Notes: generated by a model from the sequence alone, not told the origin. A DNA stretch of 64,000 nucleotides from UBA4416 sp964543545 (GCA_964543545.1 CAZIYT010000005.1:1-64000), one strand, 5' to 3'; counted from the first letter of the stretch, positions 18,328 to 27,959 are shown. Program-made: numbers and translations.

Positions 18328-18363
18328 AATAAAAAAAGGATATTGATTTTAACAATATCCTTT
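18328..18363 (-). terminator. Rho-independent terminator of the DUF3108 gene
   Basis: On the minus strand, an 11-bp stem (AAAGGATATTG / CAATATCCTTT) with a 7-nt loop is followed by a run of T residues. It lies 20 bp after the DUF3108 stop and upstream of the dioxygenase start. Confidence 0.88.
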
Positions 18364-18383
18364 ATAACAAGTTAATAAGTCGC

Positions 18384-19241
18384 TTATTTGACTTCGGAGG
18401 TCGGGTTCGCCAGGTTTTTCACACTCACAATGTCCAGCTTCACAGAGCCTATCACCAGCTTGGCCTGGGCCCTGAGCGGAACGTGGTTCTTATCGTCGGT
18501 GATCCACACATTGAGGTCCTCTTCTTTTTTAAAGACACGGCCTTTCTGTACGATCGGGCGGAATTTCATACAGTTGAAGGTACCCAGCTCACAGTCGATC
18601 TTTTCCTTGCCCACATAGCGGATCTTCAAAGGGAACAGCTCCTTATCCACAATGCTGTTGATGGTGAACACATCCCCTTCTTTTGCATTGGAAAGATCGA
18701 GGTTACGCGCCGCATAAAAGGCAGAAATCATATCATGCGTTCCCTGCGGTACATCGACTTTATCTTCGCGGCCCACATCTACTTTATTGGTGTAATGGTT
18801 GAATTTATAATCTTCGTTGATGATATAGCCGCCTTCGTTGACACGCCTCACAAACATCCAGGGCAACAACGCGTCTTTATCCAGGAAAGTTTCGTAACGG
18901 TCGCGCACTTTAAAAAACCAGTCGAAAGAACCTTTGGAGTAACCGTTACCAACAATGTGGTACACTTTTCTTCCGGCCACATCCATCACTTCGGGTTTTA
19001 CCTCGAGCACCGCAACACCGGCATCAATAATACCGTAATGCAAACGGTAGGTCAGGATCTCACCTTCTTTGAAGGCTTCGTTTTTGGCATCAGGCAATTC
19101 CTTTGGTTTTGGTCCCTGTTGCTGCTGTTCGATGATCTGTGCTAACTGTGATTGGGTAGAAACATAATACGCCGCAGAACTCAACAGCAAAGTACCCAGG
19201 GCAACTGTAGCGAATAATGCGATATGTTTTAGATTTTTCAT
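18384..19241 (-). CDS. DUF3108 domain protein (periplasmic)
   Basis: 285 residues with an N-terminal signal or anchor (11-31) and a Gln-rich linker. The DUF3108 body starts at about residue 55 with FKEGEILTYRLHYGIIDAG, then shows YHIVGNGYSKGSFDWFFKVRDRYET and LGTFNCMKFRP, all typical of the family. The fold is a beta-sheet periplasmic domain of unknown role. It is full length and ends at a clear terminator. Confidence 0.88.
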   Translation of the reverse strand: MKNLKHIALFATVALGTLLLSSAAYYVSTQSQLAQIIEQQQQGPKPKELPDAKNEAFKEGEILTYRLHYGIIDAGVAVLEVKPEVMDVAGRKVYHIVGNGYSKGSFDWFFKVRDRYETFLDKDALLPWMFVRRVNEGGYIINEDYKFNHYTNKVDVGREDKVDVPQGTHDMISAFYAARNLDLSNAKEGDVFTINSIVDKELFPLKIRYVGKEKIDCELGTFNCMKFRPIVQKGRVFKKEEDLNVWITDDKNHVPLRAQAKLVIGSVKLDIVSVKNLANPTSEVK

Positions 19242-19367
19242 TTTTGAAAAGAGCTTTTGTCTACCAGATGTTTTTCAAAAGCTGTGCCAATATAAAGATA
19301 GTATTTTTTTGTCTGTTAAAATATGTAAATATAATCGCAGAGCCACGGCAAATCCTACTTTTACAAC

Positions 19368-19709
19368 ATGCGAAACCTCTATTTTCTTCTACTAATTTCC
19401 CTGCTGGTGTTTTCCTGCAACAAGAGCGAATCTGTCAGCCAGACAGCACCTGCCGTGAATTCCCTGCCTGTGAATACAAAATTCAACATTACGCTTCCCG
19501 AGAACCACACCAACGGCTATTTGTGGCAGCTCAATAATACCTATGATATCAACTCGGTAGACTACATGAACTCGGTATGGCATGGGAATCAAAAGGGTGT
19601 TGTCTTCAATTTCGAAAGCAGGGAAAAAGGAAAAACGGAATTGGAATTTCACCTCATCAAATACAAGGATACGCTGGAAAGCAAAACGTTTATCATTGAG
19701 GTAAAATAG
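19368..19709 (+). CDS. Chagasin-like (I42) peptidase inhibitor lipoprotein
   Basis: 113 residues with a lipoprotein signal (LLVFSCNKSES, Cys at about residue 17). The mature domain of about 75 residues contains LPENHTNGYLWQL, matching the NPTTGYSW loop of chagasin-type cysteine-peptidase inhibitors, and ends with the usual KTFIIEVK strand. The second loop (GxG) and third loop (RPW) are poorly conserved, so inhibition is inferred. It is a single gene, convergent with tamB. Confidence 0.72.
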   Translation: MRNLYFLLLISLLVFSCNKSESVSQTAPAVNSLPVNTKFNITLPENHTNGYLWQLNNTYDINSVDYMNSVWHGNQKGVVFNFESREKGKTELEFHLIKYKDTLESKTFIIEVK

Positions 19710-19721
19710 TGATTCCGGCTC

Positions 19722-22700
19722 TCAGGGATTTCCCACGGCGGTAACCGGCTTACTTTTCTTCACCTTCGAAATATAACGCCGGTAAAGCTCATTCAGGCTT
19801 TCGAACTCTTCCCTGTAAAAAATACCGACCCCTTGCGTGAAAGGCCCACCGTTATTGATTACCTGGGTATTGTCATTACTCCGGTTAAACCCTTTGACAC
19901 GGTATTTCCCGGATGGGGAAAGCTTGTATTCCAGCGTCACATCACCAATGAGGTTGCTGCTGTTGGCATTGGAGCTGCTTCGCGTGGAATTGGAGTTATT
20001 GGACACACCAAAGTTTCCGTCGATCACCAGGCGGTTATTGAACAATTGCTTATTCAGTGTCAGATCGAGCTCCTCATTACTTAATCCCGTTCCGGGCCGG
20101 TAGTTCACTCCCACGTCCACATCCTTCGTCACGCCGTTGAGCCAGTTACTCAGCTTATTGCTCAGCATTTCCGTACTCGTATTGGCCGCCGCGCTGCCGG
20201 CGGTAATGCCGCTTCCACCCGTAGAGCCGGAGAGCGGTGTAATAAAGCTCCGGAGCAATAAGAGGGAAAATACCTGGCGGTTCAGCTCGTTCTCATCCAT
20301 CAGCACACTGTTGATCGCCGACCGTGAGTTCTCATCAATGGTAGGCAGCTCGATCCCAAAGGTAATGTCCGGCGCCATCAGCTTATTTTTCATGTACAGC
20401 TTACAATCTACCGTATAACGCTTGCCCGAAGAATCGGCCGGGTAGATTGGCCTTACCGAAGCACGCTGCCTGTAAATGGCTGTAATGTCGATGTTCGCCT
20501 TATAGGCACTTCCGTTCCATTTGATGGAGCTGCCTTTCTGGATCTCGAATTTTTTGGTGATGAAATTTTCCAGCGTAAACAGGTAATCGCCGGTGGTAAG
20601 CACATAATCGCCGTACATATCGAATTTCCCTTTGGAGTTGATCTTCATGTTCAGGTTGCCTTCTCCGCGCGCCTTGATAATGTCGCCCGATTTCTCATCG
20701 AAGATCAGTTGCACCTCCGCATCCGGCGTTGCCTCCAGGTTAAAGTCGAGGGAGAAGCCCGACGAGCTTGGCGCTTTCACCACCTTCACCGTATCTTTCG
20801 TCACAAAGCGGATGAACTCGTTGTTGCCGATTTCAGAAGGGCCGTCCAGGGGGATGTAGAAGCGTGTACCGGCAGCAGTCTTCATATTCATCTCCATTTT
20901 AATATCATCTACAAAACCGTAGATCCCCGCATTCCCCGAAGCGTAGGCCGTTCCGTAATAATCGGGATTATTGGATGAATTGGTATTCAGCAACATCAGC
21001 TTGTTGGTATTGATGTCAAAGTCAATACGCATATTCTTAAAATTGCTGTGGAAGATATTTCCGTAAACCGATCCTACATTGCCATACTTATCGCGGATCT
21101 CGATGTTCTCGAAATTGATCTGCGTCGGGTAAATATCCACATTCCCACTCACGTTATACTGCACATTGAGGTAATCCACCAGCATCACGCATTTATAAAA
21201 TTTCAGCTTGGCGCTGATCTTCGGCTCAGCCGGCGTACCGGTGATGCGGCCCGTGCCGTTCAGGTAACCGACCTTGATCGTGATGATATCCTTGAGGTAA
21301 GGCTGGAGCAGGGAAAGATCGAAAGGCTCCGCCTTAAAGGTAATGTCTACATTGTTGGTATCCTGTTTCGGAAAATAATAGCCTTTGAACTCGATATTCT
21401 TAAGCAGGTTTCCGTCAAAATCTTTGGCGAATGCCGAAAAGCCATCCACTTTTACCACCTGCTTCGCGCGGTCGTAGGTACTCTTCACTTCTGCATTACC
21501 AATCAGCTTGTTATTCAGCATCAGGCCGTTAAAACTAAAATCGCTGTCAATGATCCTGTTGCCAAACATCCCATAAACACTGGTGTTTCCGGTCAGCATC
21601 CCATCCAGTGTTACCTGCGCATCGGCCAGCAGGCCATTGAACTGGCTCAGCTTAAAGTTCTGCACGAATATATCGATCTTCTCACTGCTATCGGCCGACA
21701 TACGCCCGTCGAAGGTGATCAGCTGGTTCTGGTTGTAAAAGGTAATCGGCTTTACCGTAATGTAGAAAGACGAGTCGATGAAGACCGGGTTGAGCTTTAC
21801 GATCTGCCAGGTGCTGTCGTTGATGACAAATTTTACGCGGTTGAAATCGATCTGCGCCTGCGAGTTGCCAAAGACAATATTACCGGTAATGTCGCCTTCG
21901 TTATCAGGCTTGGAAAAATTATTCCAGCCCATGTTGAAGCTGGAAACCTTGTCGTTGGCAACTACTTTGAGTGTGGGATTCTTGAAGGCAAAGCTGTCGG
22001 AAAGGTTAATGCTGCCGGCGTCGTACCTGATGCTCACCCCATTGATGAGCGAGTTCACGTCGATGGTATTGTTCCTGAATTTGATCCCGGAATAATCAAT
22101 GAGATCGCTGTTGGTTTTCAGGTACAGGTAGCTGATGGAAGCATCGAAAGAGCCCTTCACGGTCGTATTCGGGCTCAGCGAGAGGTCTTTGACAAACAGT
22201 TCCTGAACAGGTGTGAAATTCTTAATCCGGATGTCGATATCCGCTTCGTCGTTGAAAATAAAGCGCGTGTGCGTTTTCACAAAGGTCGGAAAATAGGAGT
22301 TGAGGTATTGCCTGAAAGCCTCGGGCAGGGTGCTCAGCTTATACCTCCCTTTCAGCGTGGCGTTGGCAATGCTGGAATGCAGGGCAATGGTCTTCACCAC
22401 GTCTTCCTGGTCGAGGTCCAGGTTGAATGTTTGCAAGGTGTACTTTTTATTGCCTGTGGTATACACGGTATTATCAAAGTTTACCTGCCCGCTCAGGTTA
22501 TCCAGGTCATCACCATTGAGGTTGATGTATATCTGTGACGATACCCGGCCGTTAAGCTGGCTCGTTGCAAAATTCGTTTTGGCAAGATCGAAATTATTGA
22601 TGGTGGAAATAAAATCGAAGCGTGGGAGCTTGTTATTAAAATCAACGGTTCCATTGAAATCAAAATTGGCGCTGCTATCCTTGCTCACCAATTCTCCTTT

Positions 22701-24209
22701 GAAGATCTTTTTTTGAAACTCTCCGTCAATCTTCAGGTCGTCGTACCTGTAATTGTTATAGGTAATGGATTGCACTACGCCGTCGAACCGCATATCAAGC
22801 TCGCTCAAGGTCAGACCCTGACCTGTGATCTTTGCATTCAGGGAGATCGGCCCTACGATATTTGATTTCGTGAAGATCTTCGAGAAATCGAAATTGGTGG
22901 TTGTCACCGACCCGGAGTATTTCACCGGCTTACCGGCTACAGTATTGTTGACCTGGAGATCGGTTTTGATATTGCCGATATCGGTTCTGAATGTTCCGTA
23001 AGTAGCAAAGTTATGAATGAAGCCATCGAATTTTCCTTTGTAGCTCACCACGCCCAGCCTGCTGATGTTATCGGGCAGATCGAGGTAAGTCGGCTTATCG
23101 AAAGGCGGAAGCGGCACTTTTTCGAGATCGGATTTGGAGGTCGACAGCTTTTCGGCATCGAAGTGGATGTAGGACTTGTCGATATCGGGCAGGCCGGTGA
23201 TGCTCAGGTCGCCTTTGAATTGCGTGTGCTGCTTGTAGCGCACTTCCATGTCGGAACCGCTGAGGTCGTTGACAAAGCCACGTACTTTTCCTTTCAGGTA
23301 AATGCCTTCATTGAAATCGTTGAGCTCTTCGGCAAAATAGGCAATGTCCTTAAAGCTTACATAGGTACTGTCGGTAAGCTTTCCTTTGATGTACATTTTG
23401 TTGATGAAATCGTAATAGTCCTCCCAGGTCGAATGGTTGAAGCTGAAATTTCCGTGCACGATGCTGTTGGGGGTTTTGAGGTAGATGCTGTCGCATTTCA
23501 GCAAGGTGGGAGCCACCGTGGCTCTTGTGGTGAGGTTTTCCAGTACAATGCCGCATTGCTCGACAGCACTCAGGTTGGTGATCTGTGCGAAGATGCTGTC
23601 CCCGCGAAAATCAATATCGGATAAGCGCCCATATACCTTCGACACGTGGATGTTGTTGTAATTCATGTTACGCACCACCTTGTCGGTATCCCGCATCAGG
23701 CGGTAGGTGAAATCCACATTGTTCAAAGAGAGAGCGCCATAGGTGATCTTCCAGGGAGACCTGGTCGTATCTTTCGGACCGCCGGGGCCCGAATCAAAGT
23801 AATCGGCCAGGAACTGAAAGTTCCAATCGGGCTCGCCCTTGTACTTGATCAGCTTTACCTTCACATCTTTGAGCGTGGCCTCATCCAGGTCGAGCTTTGT
23901 ATGCTTGTAACTGAAATGCTGCACATTGACGGTAATGTTTTTTCCGCTCACGAGCGTGTCGTGATGCTGGTCTTCCACAAAGACATCTTCGAGCGTGACA
24001 TTTTTTACGAGAGAGAATTTGAGCTTTCCGATCTCGACGCGCGTTCCAAGCTCATCGCTCAGGTAAGCCGTTACACGCTGTGCGGCCCAGGTTTGAAAGG
24101 TTTCCGTCTGCAGGGCCACAAACAGGGCAGCTCCCAGGATGACAAGAAACAGGGTTAAAAACACTAGTGTTTTCCCTAATATTCTTGTAATTTTGCGGAG
24201 CATTTTCAT
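19722..24209 (-). CDS. tamB: Translocation/assembly module TamB-like protein
   Basis: A 1495-residue AsmA/TamB-type protein: one N-terminal membrane helix (about 12-30), then a very long run of beta-strand repeats forming a hydrophobic groove, ending with the DUF490/TamB domain (about 1000-1450, with block SGDIIKARGEGNLNMKINS). Such proteins span the periplasm and move lipids or help outer-membrane protein assembly with a BamA-type partner; no partner is adjacent. M1 or M3 (24203) may be the start. The gene is divergent from tsaD with 14 bp between starts. Confidence 0.92.
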   Translation of the reverse strand: MKMLRKITRILGKTLVFLTLFLVILGAALFVALQTETFQTWAAQRVTAYLSDELGTRVEIGKLKFSLVKNVTLEDVFVEDQHHDTLVSGKNITVNVQHFSYKHTKLDLDEATLKDVKVKLIKYKGEPDWNFQFLADYFDSGPGGPKDTTRSPWKITYGALSLNNVDFTYRLMRDTDKVVRNMNYNNIHVSKVYGRLSDIDFRGDSIFAQITNLSAVEQCGIVLENLTTRATVAPTLLKCDSIYLKTPNSIVHGNFSFNHSTWEDYYDFINKMYIKGKLTDSTYVSFKDIAYFAEELNDFNEGIYLKGKVRGFVNDLSGSDMEVRYKQHTQFKGDLSITGLPDIDKSYIHFDAEKLSTSKSDLEKVPLPPFDKPTYLDLPDNISRLGVVSYKGKFDGFIHNFATYGTFRTDIGNIKTDLQVNNTVAGKPVKYSGSVTTTNFDFSKIFTKSNIVGPISLNAKITGQGLTLSELDMRFDGVVQSITYNNYRYDDLKIDGEFQKKIFKGELVSKDSSANFDFNGTVDFNNKLPRFDFISTINNFDLAKTNFATSQLNGRVSSQIYINLNGDDLDNLSGQVNFDNTVYTTGNKKYTLQTFNLDLDQEDVVKTIALHSSIANATLKGRYKLSTLPEAFRQYLNSYFPTFVKTHTRFIFNDEADIDIRIKNFTPVQELFVKDLSLSPNTTVKGSFDASISYLYLKTNSDLIDYSGIKFRNNTIDVNSLINGVSIRYDAGSINLSDSFAFKNPTLKVVANDKVSSFNMGWNNFSKPDNEGDITGNIVFGNSQAQIDFNRVKFVINDSTWQIVKLNPVFIDSSFYITVKPITFYNQNQLITFDGRMSADSSEKIDIFVQNFKLSQFNGLLADAQVTLDGMLTGNTSVYGMFGNRIIDSDFSFNGLMLNNKLIGNAEVKSTYDRAKQVVKVDGFSAFAKDFDGNLLKNIEFKGYYFPKQDTNNVDITFKAEPFDLSLLQPYLKDIITIKVGYLNGTGRITGTPAEPKISAKLKFYKCVMLVDYLNVQYNVSGNVDIYPTQINFENIEIRDKYGNVGSVYGNIFHSNFKNMRIDFDINTNKLMLLNTNSSNNPDYYGTAYASGNAGIYGFVDDIKMEMNMKTAAGTRFYIPLDGPSEIGNNEFIRFVTKDTVKVVKAPSSSGFSLDFNLEATPDAEVQLIFDEKSGDIIKARGEGNLNMKINSKGKFDMYGDYVLTTGDYLFTLENFITKKFEIQKGSSIKWNGSAYKANIDITAIYRQRASVRPIYPADSSGKRYTVDCKLYMKNKLMAPDITFGIELPTIDENSRSAINSVLMDENELNRQVFSLLLLRSFITPLSGSTGGSGITAGSAAANTSTEMLSNKLSNWLNGVTKDVDVGVNYRPGTGLSNEELDLTLNKQLFNNRLVIDGNFGVSNNSNSTRSSSNANSSNLIGDVTLEYKLSPSGKYRVKGFNRSNDNTQVINNGGPFTQGVGIFYREEFESLNELYRRYISKVKKSKPVTAVGNP

Positions 24210-24223
24210 CGACTATAAAAATA

Positions 24224-25264
24224 ATGAATAATACTGAGGATATTGTGATTTTAGGGATAGAATCAAGCTGCGACGATACGTCCTGCGCTGTTCTTAAAAA
24301 CAACATCATCTTATCCAACATTACCGCCAACCAGAGCATTCACAGGCAATACGGAGGAGTGATCCCTGAGCTTGCAAGCAGAGATCACGAAAAAAACATG
24401 ATCCCGGTAATTGATGCGGCGTTAAAAAATGCTAAAGTCAATCTCTCTGAGCTTAGCGCCATCGCGGTTACACGAGGTCCTGGCCTCAGCGGAAGTTTAC
24501 TGGTGGGGCTCTCTACCGCCAAATCCTTATCACTGGCGCTGGGCATTCCCTTGATTGAAGTGAACCACATGCAGGGCCATATCCTCGCCCATTTTATCCG
24601 GGAGCTGCCGGCTGCCGACCATGTACTTCCTACGCCTTCTTTTCCTTTTTTATGTTTAACGGTGAGCGGAGGACATACACAAATTGTAAAAGTAAGCGCG
24701 CCTCTCGAATTCGAACTGCTGGCCGAAACCGAAGACGATGCCGTAGGCGAAGCATTTGACAAAGCCGCGAAGATCCTGGGATTGCCCTATCCGGGCGGGC
24801 CGCTGATAGATAAGCATGCGCAATCGGGCGATGCATCGAAGTATAAATTCCCGATGCCTAAATTGTCGAACAACAATTACAGCTTTAGTGGTGTGAAGAC
24901 GGCTTTCCTGTACTTTATCCAGGAACAAACAGCCCTCAACCCGGACTTTGTGAAAGACAATCTCGCTGATATTTGTGCATCCTACCAGGCGCACCTCATC
25001 AACTACTTATTGAAAAACCTGCTGGCCGTTGCCAAAGAAACCGGCATCAGGCACATTGCCATTGCCGGCGGTGTTTCTGCCAATTCAGGACTCCGCGCGA
25101 AATTGCAGGAGCTGGGCCAAAAACACCAGTGGCATACTTATATTCCGAAATTTGAATACTGCACCGATAATGCAGCGATGATTGCGATGACAGGCTATTT
25201 CAAATTCCTGGAAAAAGAGTTCTGCGGCCTGGATGCTGTGCCACTTGCGAGGTACAGCATCTAG
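24224..25264 (+). CDS. tsaD: TsaD, tRNA N6-adenosine threonylcarbamoyltransferase
   Basis: A 346-residue catalytic subunit of t6A37 synthesis, needed for tRNAs reading ANN codons. The nucleotide-binding start ILGIESSCDDTSCAV (9-23), the metal-binding HMQGH (115-119), and GGPLIDKHAQSG, IAIAGGVSANSGLR and CTDNAAMIAMTG are all intact. The protein is full length. The promoter must overlap the 5' end of tamB because only 14 bp separate the two start codons. Confidence 0.97.
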   Translation: MNNTEDIVILGIESSCDDTSCAVLKNNIILSNITANQSIHRQYGGVIPELASRDHEKNMIPVIDAALKNAKVNLSELSAIAVTRGPGLSGSLLVGLSTAKSLSLALGIPLIEVNHMQGHILAHFIRELPAADHVLPTPSFPFLCLTVSGGHTQIVKVSAPLEFELLAETEDDAVGEAFDKAAKILGLPYPGGPLIDKHAQSGDASKYKFPMPKLSNNNYSFSGVKTAFLYFIQEQTALNPDFVKDNLADICASYQAHLINYLLKNLLAVAKETGIRHIAIAGGVSANSGLRAKLQELGQKHQWHTYIPKFEYCTDNAAMIAMTGYFKFLEKEFCGLDAVPLARYSI

Positions 25265-25284
25265 CGCCCGAAAACTCCGCTCAG

Positions 25285-25842
25285 TTATCCCTTTTTGACA
25301 AATTTGGTCAGGATCACGATGGTTTGGTCATTGATCTTCCCTTCGATCTGATCGGTATTATCATGAACCAGTTTAATTCTTTTTACGACTGTTCCTTTAG
25401 AGGCGGTAAAATTTGTTCCCTTAACGTTTAATGCCTGGGTTAAAACAACGTTATCGCCATTCGCTAAAACGTTTCCAAAGGCATCTTTATGCTCATCCTG
25501 CTTTTCAAACGCACTCATGGCCCATTGCACAATGGTTTCGTCAATATCAACAGCTGACAACAAACTACCTGCCCATTCCTCGTCTTTGTATTTATTTAAG
25601 ATCCTGTAGCTCAATGCCTGCACAGCGGGCTCCGGACTCCAGATGCTGCCTTCAACACATCGCCAATAAAAGCCTTCATTCTCTTTTCCCAATTTCTCTT
25701 CGCATGCAGAGCAAATTGCTACCATGTCCTCATTCTTTTCACCTGATTTCGGAGTAACGACATATCCCTGATTGGCCTCGTTTGTATTGCACAATTCGCA
25801 TACTCCCTGATTTCTGTTCTTTAATTCCTGACTTAAATTCAT
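25285..25842 (-). CDS. PhnA-type zinc-ribbon protein
   Basis: 185 residues. The N-terminus has two CxxC knuckles (C15/C18 and C44/C47) forming a zinc ribbon, and the C-terminus has the PhnA domain (DAFGNVLANGDNVVLTQAL, then KGTVVKRIKL and IEGKINDQTIVILTKFVKK). Despite the old name (alkylphosphonate uptake), this family's role is uncertain and no phosphonate gene is nearby. It is A+T-richer than tsaD. It is convergent with tsaD, 20 bp apart. Confidence 0.85.
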   Translation of the reverse strand: MNLSQELKNRNQGVCELCNTNEANQGYVVTPKSGEKNEDMVAICSACEEKLGKENEGFYWRCVEGSIWSPEPAVQALSYRILNKYKDEEWAGSLLSAVDIDETIVQWAMSAFEKQDEHKDAFGNVLANGDNVVLTQALNVKGTNFTASKGTVVKRIKLVHDNTDQIEGKINDQTIVILTKFVKKG

Positions 25843-26046
25843 TTTATTCTAAGATTAATTATTTCACTTACTTCAAAACATTTATAAACTCTCTGTATCC
25901 AAAAACGGACATAAAAGTATTCATTTATTTTAGATATAGAGTCTTTCCTCGCAACAGCCACTAATTTGCGGCTCTGTTTAATTTTAATTTTCGTTCATCA
26001 CAAAGCAGCTCCGGGTATCTGTTTTCCAAATAAGCTCATTCTACTG

Positions 26047-27459
26047 CTATTCCATCAGGCTTGTGACATAGGGCACATAAAAATTACTGCCAATAATCAG
26101 AATCATCGAAATAATAAAGGTCAATAGCATGGATACCGGAATTCTCCTGGCCTCAAAGTCCGGATCCTTTCTTTTAAAAGCATTCATGACAGGGCCAACT
26201 ATATAAAACAGGTTTATGATGGAACCGATGACTAAAAAAACGGCGGAAGCATAATAGTGAGAATGCCATTCTTCTGTTAACATGAGGTCTTTGCTATAAT
26301 ACCCCGCCAAAAACGGGAATCCGGTTATAGATAAGCCGCAGAGGGCGATGACCAGTGCTATAAATCTTGAATGGGGCATTATTTTTCCAATTTCCTTCAC
26401 TGATAAGACATGATAGATGCTGTTATAAAAGCCTGCCACGTAGAACAGGCATGACTTGGCGATAGCGTGTGTTACGATATGCAGCATCGCCGCCATAATT
26501 CCTGTTTTTGTTCCGACAAGGATCGCTAAAATAATGTATGACAATTGCCCAACGGTGCTATAGGCAAAGCGTTGTTTTAAATCGTCAATTGTCAAAGCCT
26601 TATAGGCTGTATAAATCGCCGTAAAACCGCATAAATAGATCAGCCAGCCCCCCGTCAGGAACTGAGATGTTAACAGATGGATGTAATCCAACCCGAAAAT
26701 ATAGACAGCAATTTTAATTAAGGCAATTGAACCGGTTTTAACTGTTGCGACACTATGAATTAGTGCGCTGACAGGAGCGGGCGCCGGGTTAGTATTGGGT
26801 AACCATGAGGAAAAGGGAAAAACTGAATTTTTTGAAATACCAATCACAAACATAAACAGCAGGATCCCACCTAAAGCAGGATTAATGTGATTGCTGCCAA
26901 GTGTCCCTGATCCGCCAAAGGAAACATGCCCGATTAAGTTTTCAGTAATCAGAATAGCGGGCAGGAATATAAGCAAGGAAGGCCATAACGTTTGCCTTAA
27001 AAAATCTTTTCCGGACTTAACGGCAACACTGTTTCCCCGTAACTTAATTAAGGGGTAGGATAATGGAATGCCCAAAAAATAAAAAACAAACAGGGTTGCC
27101 ATGTTACCGGCACAGGCGTTTAACACCACTACACTCAACAGGATATTCAGGTAAATAAAAAAAACGGTTTTCTTTTCCTGAAAATGGTATTTTGAGAATT
27201 CATAGCTGTACACTATTGAAATCAACCAGGTACAGCTTATCAGCATCAGAAAGATGCGTGAAAACCTATCGATTATAATACTGAATCCTACCTGTTGAAT
27301 GGTGTATCTTACATTGAGCTCAATAGTGAATGCTGCATAAATGGAGATGCATGCAATGACCACAGAGCTGACGTAAAACAAGACCCTGTTCTGCTTTTTT
27401 AACGGCAAAAACACCAATGCGAACAAGGGGGCCAGTAATATGATTAAGAAGTTGATCAT
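26047..27459 (-). CDS. Lone antiporter-like subunit (NuoL/MrpA/MrpD family)
   Basis: A 470-residue membrane protein with about 13-14 helices, of the proton-conducting family of complex I and Mrp antiporters. Helix-7 Lys210 (SKNSVFPFSSWLPN), the broken-helix motif PAPVSALIHS with His235, and Lys241 are present. The helix-5 glutamate that all canonical NuoL/M/N use is not seen: residues 127-132 read YFLGIP where ELLSLP is expected. No other complex I or Mrp gene is near. It is the last gene of the Crp/Fnr-linked operon, 8 bp after the preceding stop. Confidence 0.85.
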   Translation of the reverse strand: MINFLIILLAPLFALVFLPLKKQNRVLFYVSSVVIACISIYAAFTIELNVRYTIQQVGFSIIIDRFSRIFLMLISCTWLISIVYSYEFSKYHFQEKKTVFFIYLNILLSVVVLNACAGNMATLFVFYFLGIPLSYPLIKLRGNSVAVKSGKDFLRQTLWPSLLIFLPAILITENLIGHVSFGGSGTLGSNHINPALGGILLFMFVIGISKNSVFPFSSWLPNTNPAPAPVSALIHSVATVKTGSIALIKIAVYIFGLDYIHLLTSQFLTGGWLIYLCGFTAIYTAYKALTIDDLKQRFAYSTVGQLSYIILAILVGTKTGIMAAMLHIVTHAIAKSCLFYVAGFYNSIYHVLSVKEIGKIMPHSRFIALVIALCGLSITGFPFLAGYYSKDLMLTEEWHSHYYASAVFLVIGSIINLFYIVGPVMNAFKRKDPDFEARRIPVSMLLTFIISMILIIGSNFYVPYVTSLME

Positions 27460-27467
27460 CTGTTTAA

Positions 27468-27797
27468 TTAAATATGCTCCAGCTGAATTCCTTGTCTGAA
27501 AAGCCTTAATGCTTCTTTGATATTAGCCAACTCTTTTTCGGAGTGCTCTAATCTCATTTGAAAAGACATATCAGCTTCAAGAACCGGCATGGCCTGTATG
27601 ATCCTTTTTACCGGGATTCCTGTTTGAACTTCCCGTTGGATCACCTCAAACATCCTATTTTCAACCCTTTCCGGGCTTTCTGAGCCCATAACACATTCAA
27701 TGATCTTAATCCGGAATTGCAGCATACCCTTACACATTATGTTTTCTGATTCGAACTCCTCAACGTTTTCCCAATACCCGGCTGCGTAAAACAGCAA
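27468..27797 (-). CDS. Small helical protein of unknown function
   Basis: About 109 residues from a TTG start at 27797; an ATG start at 27737 would give about 89. The frame stays open upstream to about 27915 without an ATG and still reads like protein (GGIIHSVISVIEDEVSRKLL), so the true start is uncertain and could be an unusual codon or a frameshift with the 27830-27931 peptide. The protein is mostly helical, without motifs I recognise. It ends 8 bp before the antiporter-like gene and is presumably part of the same operon. Confidence 0.55.
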   Translation of the reverse strand: MLFYAAGYWENVEEFESENIMCKGMLQFRIKIIECVMGSESPERVENRMFEVIQREVQTGIPVKRIIQAMPVLEADMSFQMRLEHSEKELANIKEALRLFRQGIQLEHI

Positions 27798-27829
27798 CTT
27801 CCGGGATACTTCATCCTCAATTACAGAAA

Positions 27830-27931
27830 TTACAGAATGAATAATGCCGCCAGTATCATTATAACGATAATTACCAGGTACTGCCAGAAGTCGACAAAAT
27901 AGCTTCCGTATTTTTTATAAAATTTTTTCAT
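27830..27931 (-). CDS. 33-residue single-pass membrane peptide
   Basis: ATG at 27931 to TAA at 27830. The peptide has a basic, aromatic N-terminus (MKKFYKKYGSYF), then a hydrophobic helix of about 15 residues (YLVIIVIMILAALFIL). This positive-inside layout is typical of small accessory subunits of membrane complexes. It starts 28 bp after the stop of the spermidine synthase-like gene and would be translated within the operon, upstream of the antiporter-like subunit. It is short, so chance cannot be excluded. Confidence 0.5.
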   Translation of the reverse strand: MKKFYKKYGSYFVDFWQYLVIIVIMILAALFIL

Positions 27932-27959
27932 ATACTAATTAAATCAGGCAGCAGGTGCT

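Noticed and set aside
21048..22538. Plus-strand open frame of 496 codons
   Set aside because: It lies wholly antisense to tamB. Its composition is that of a reverse-complemented beta-rich gene, and no family or signal is recognisable.
26047..27459. DabB subunit of a DAB inorganic-carbon pump
   Set aside because: The required DabA (DUF2309) gene is not adjacent, and the neighbouring 109-residue protein is far too small to be one.
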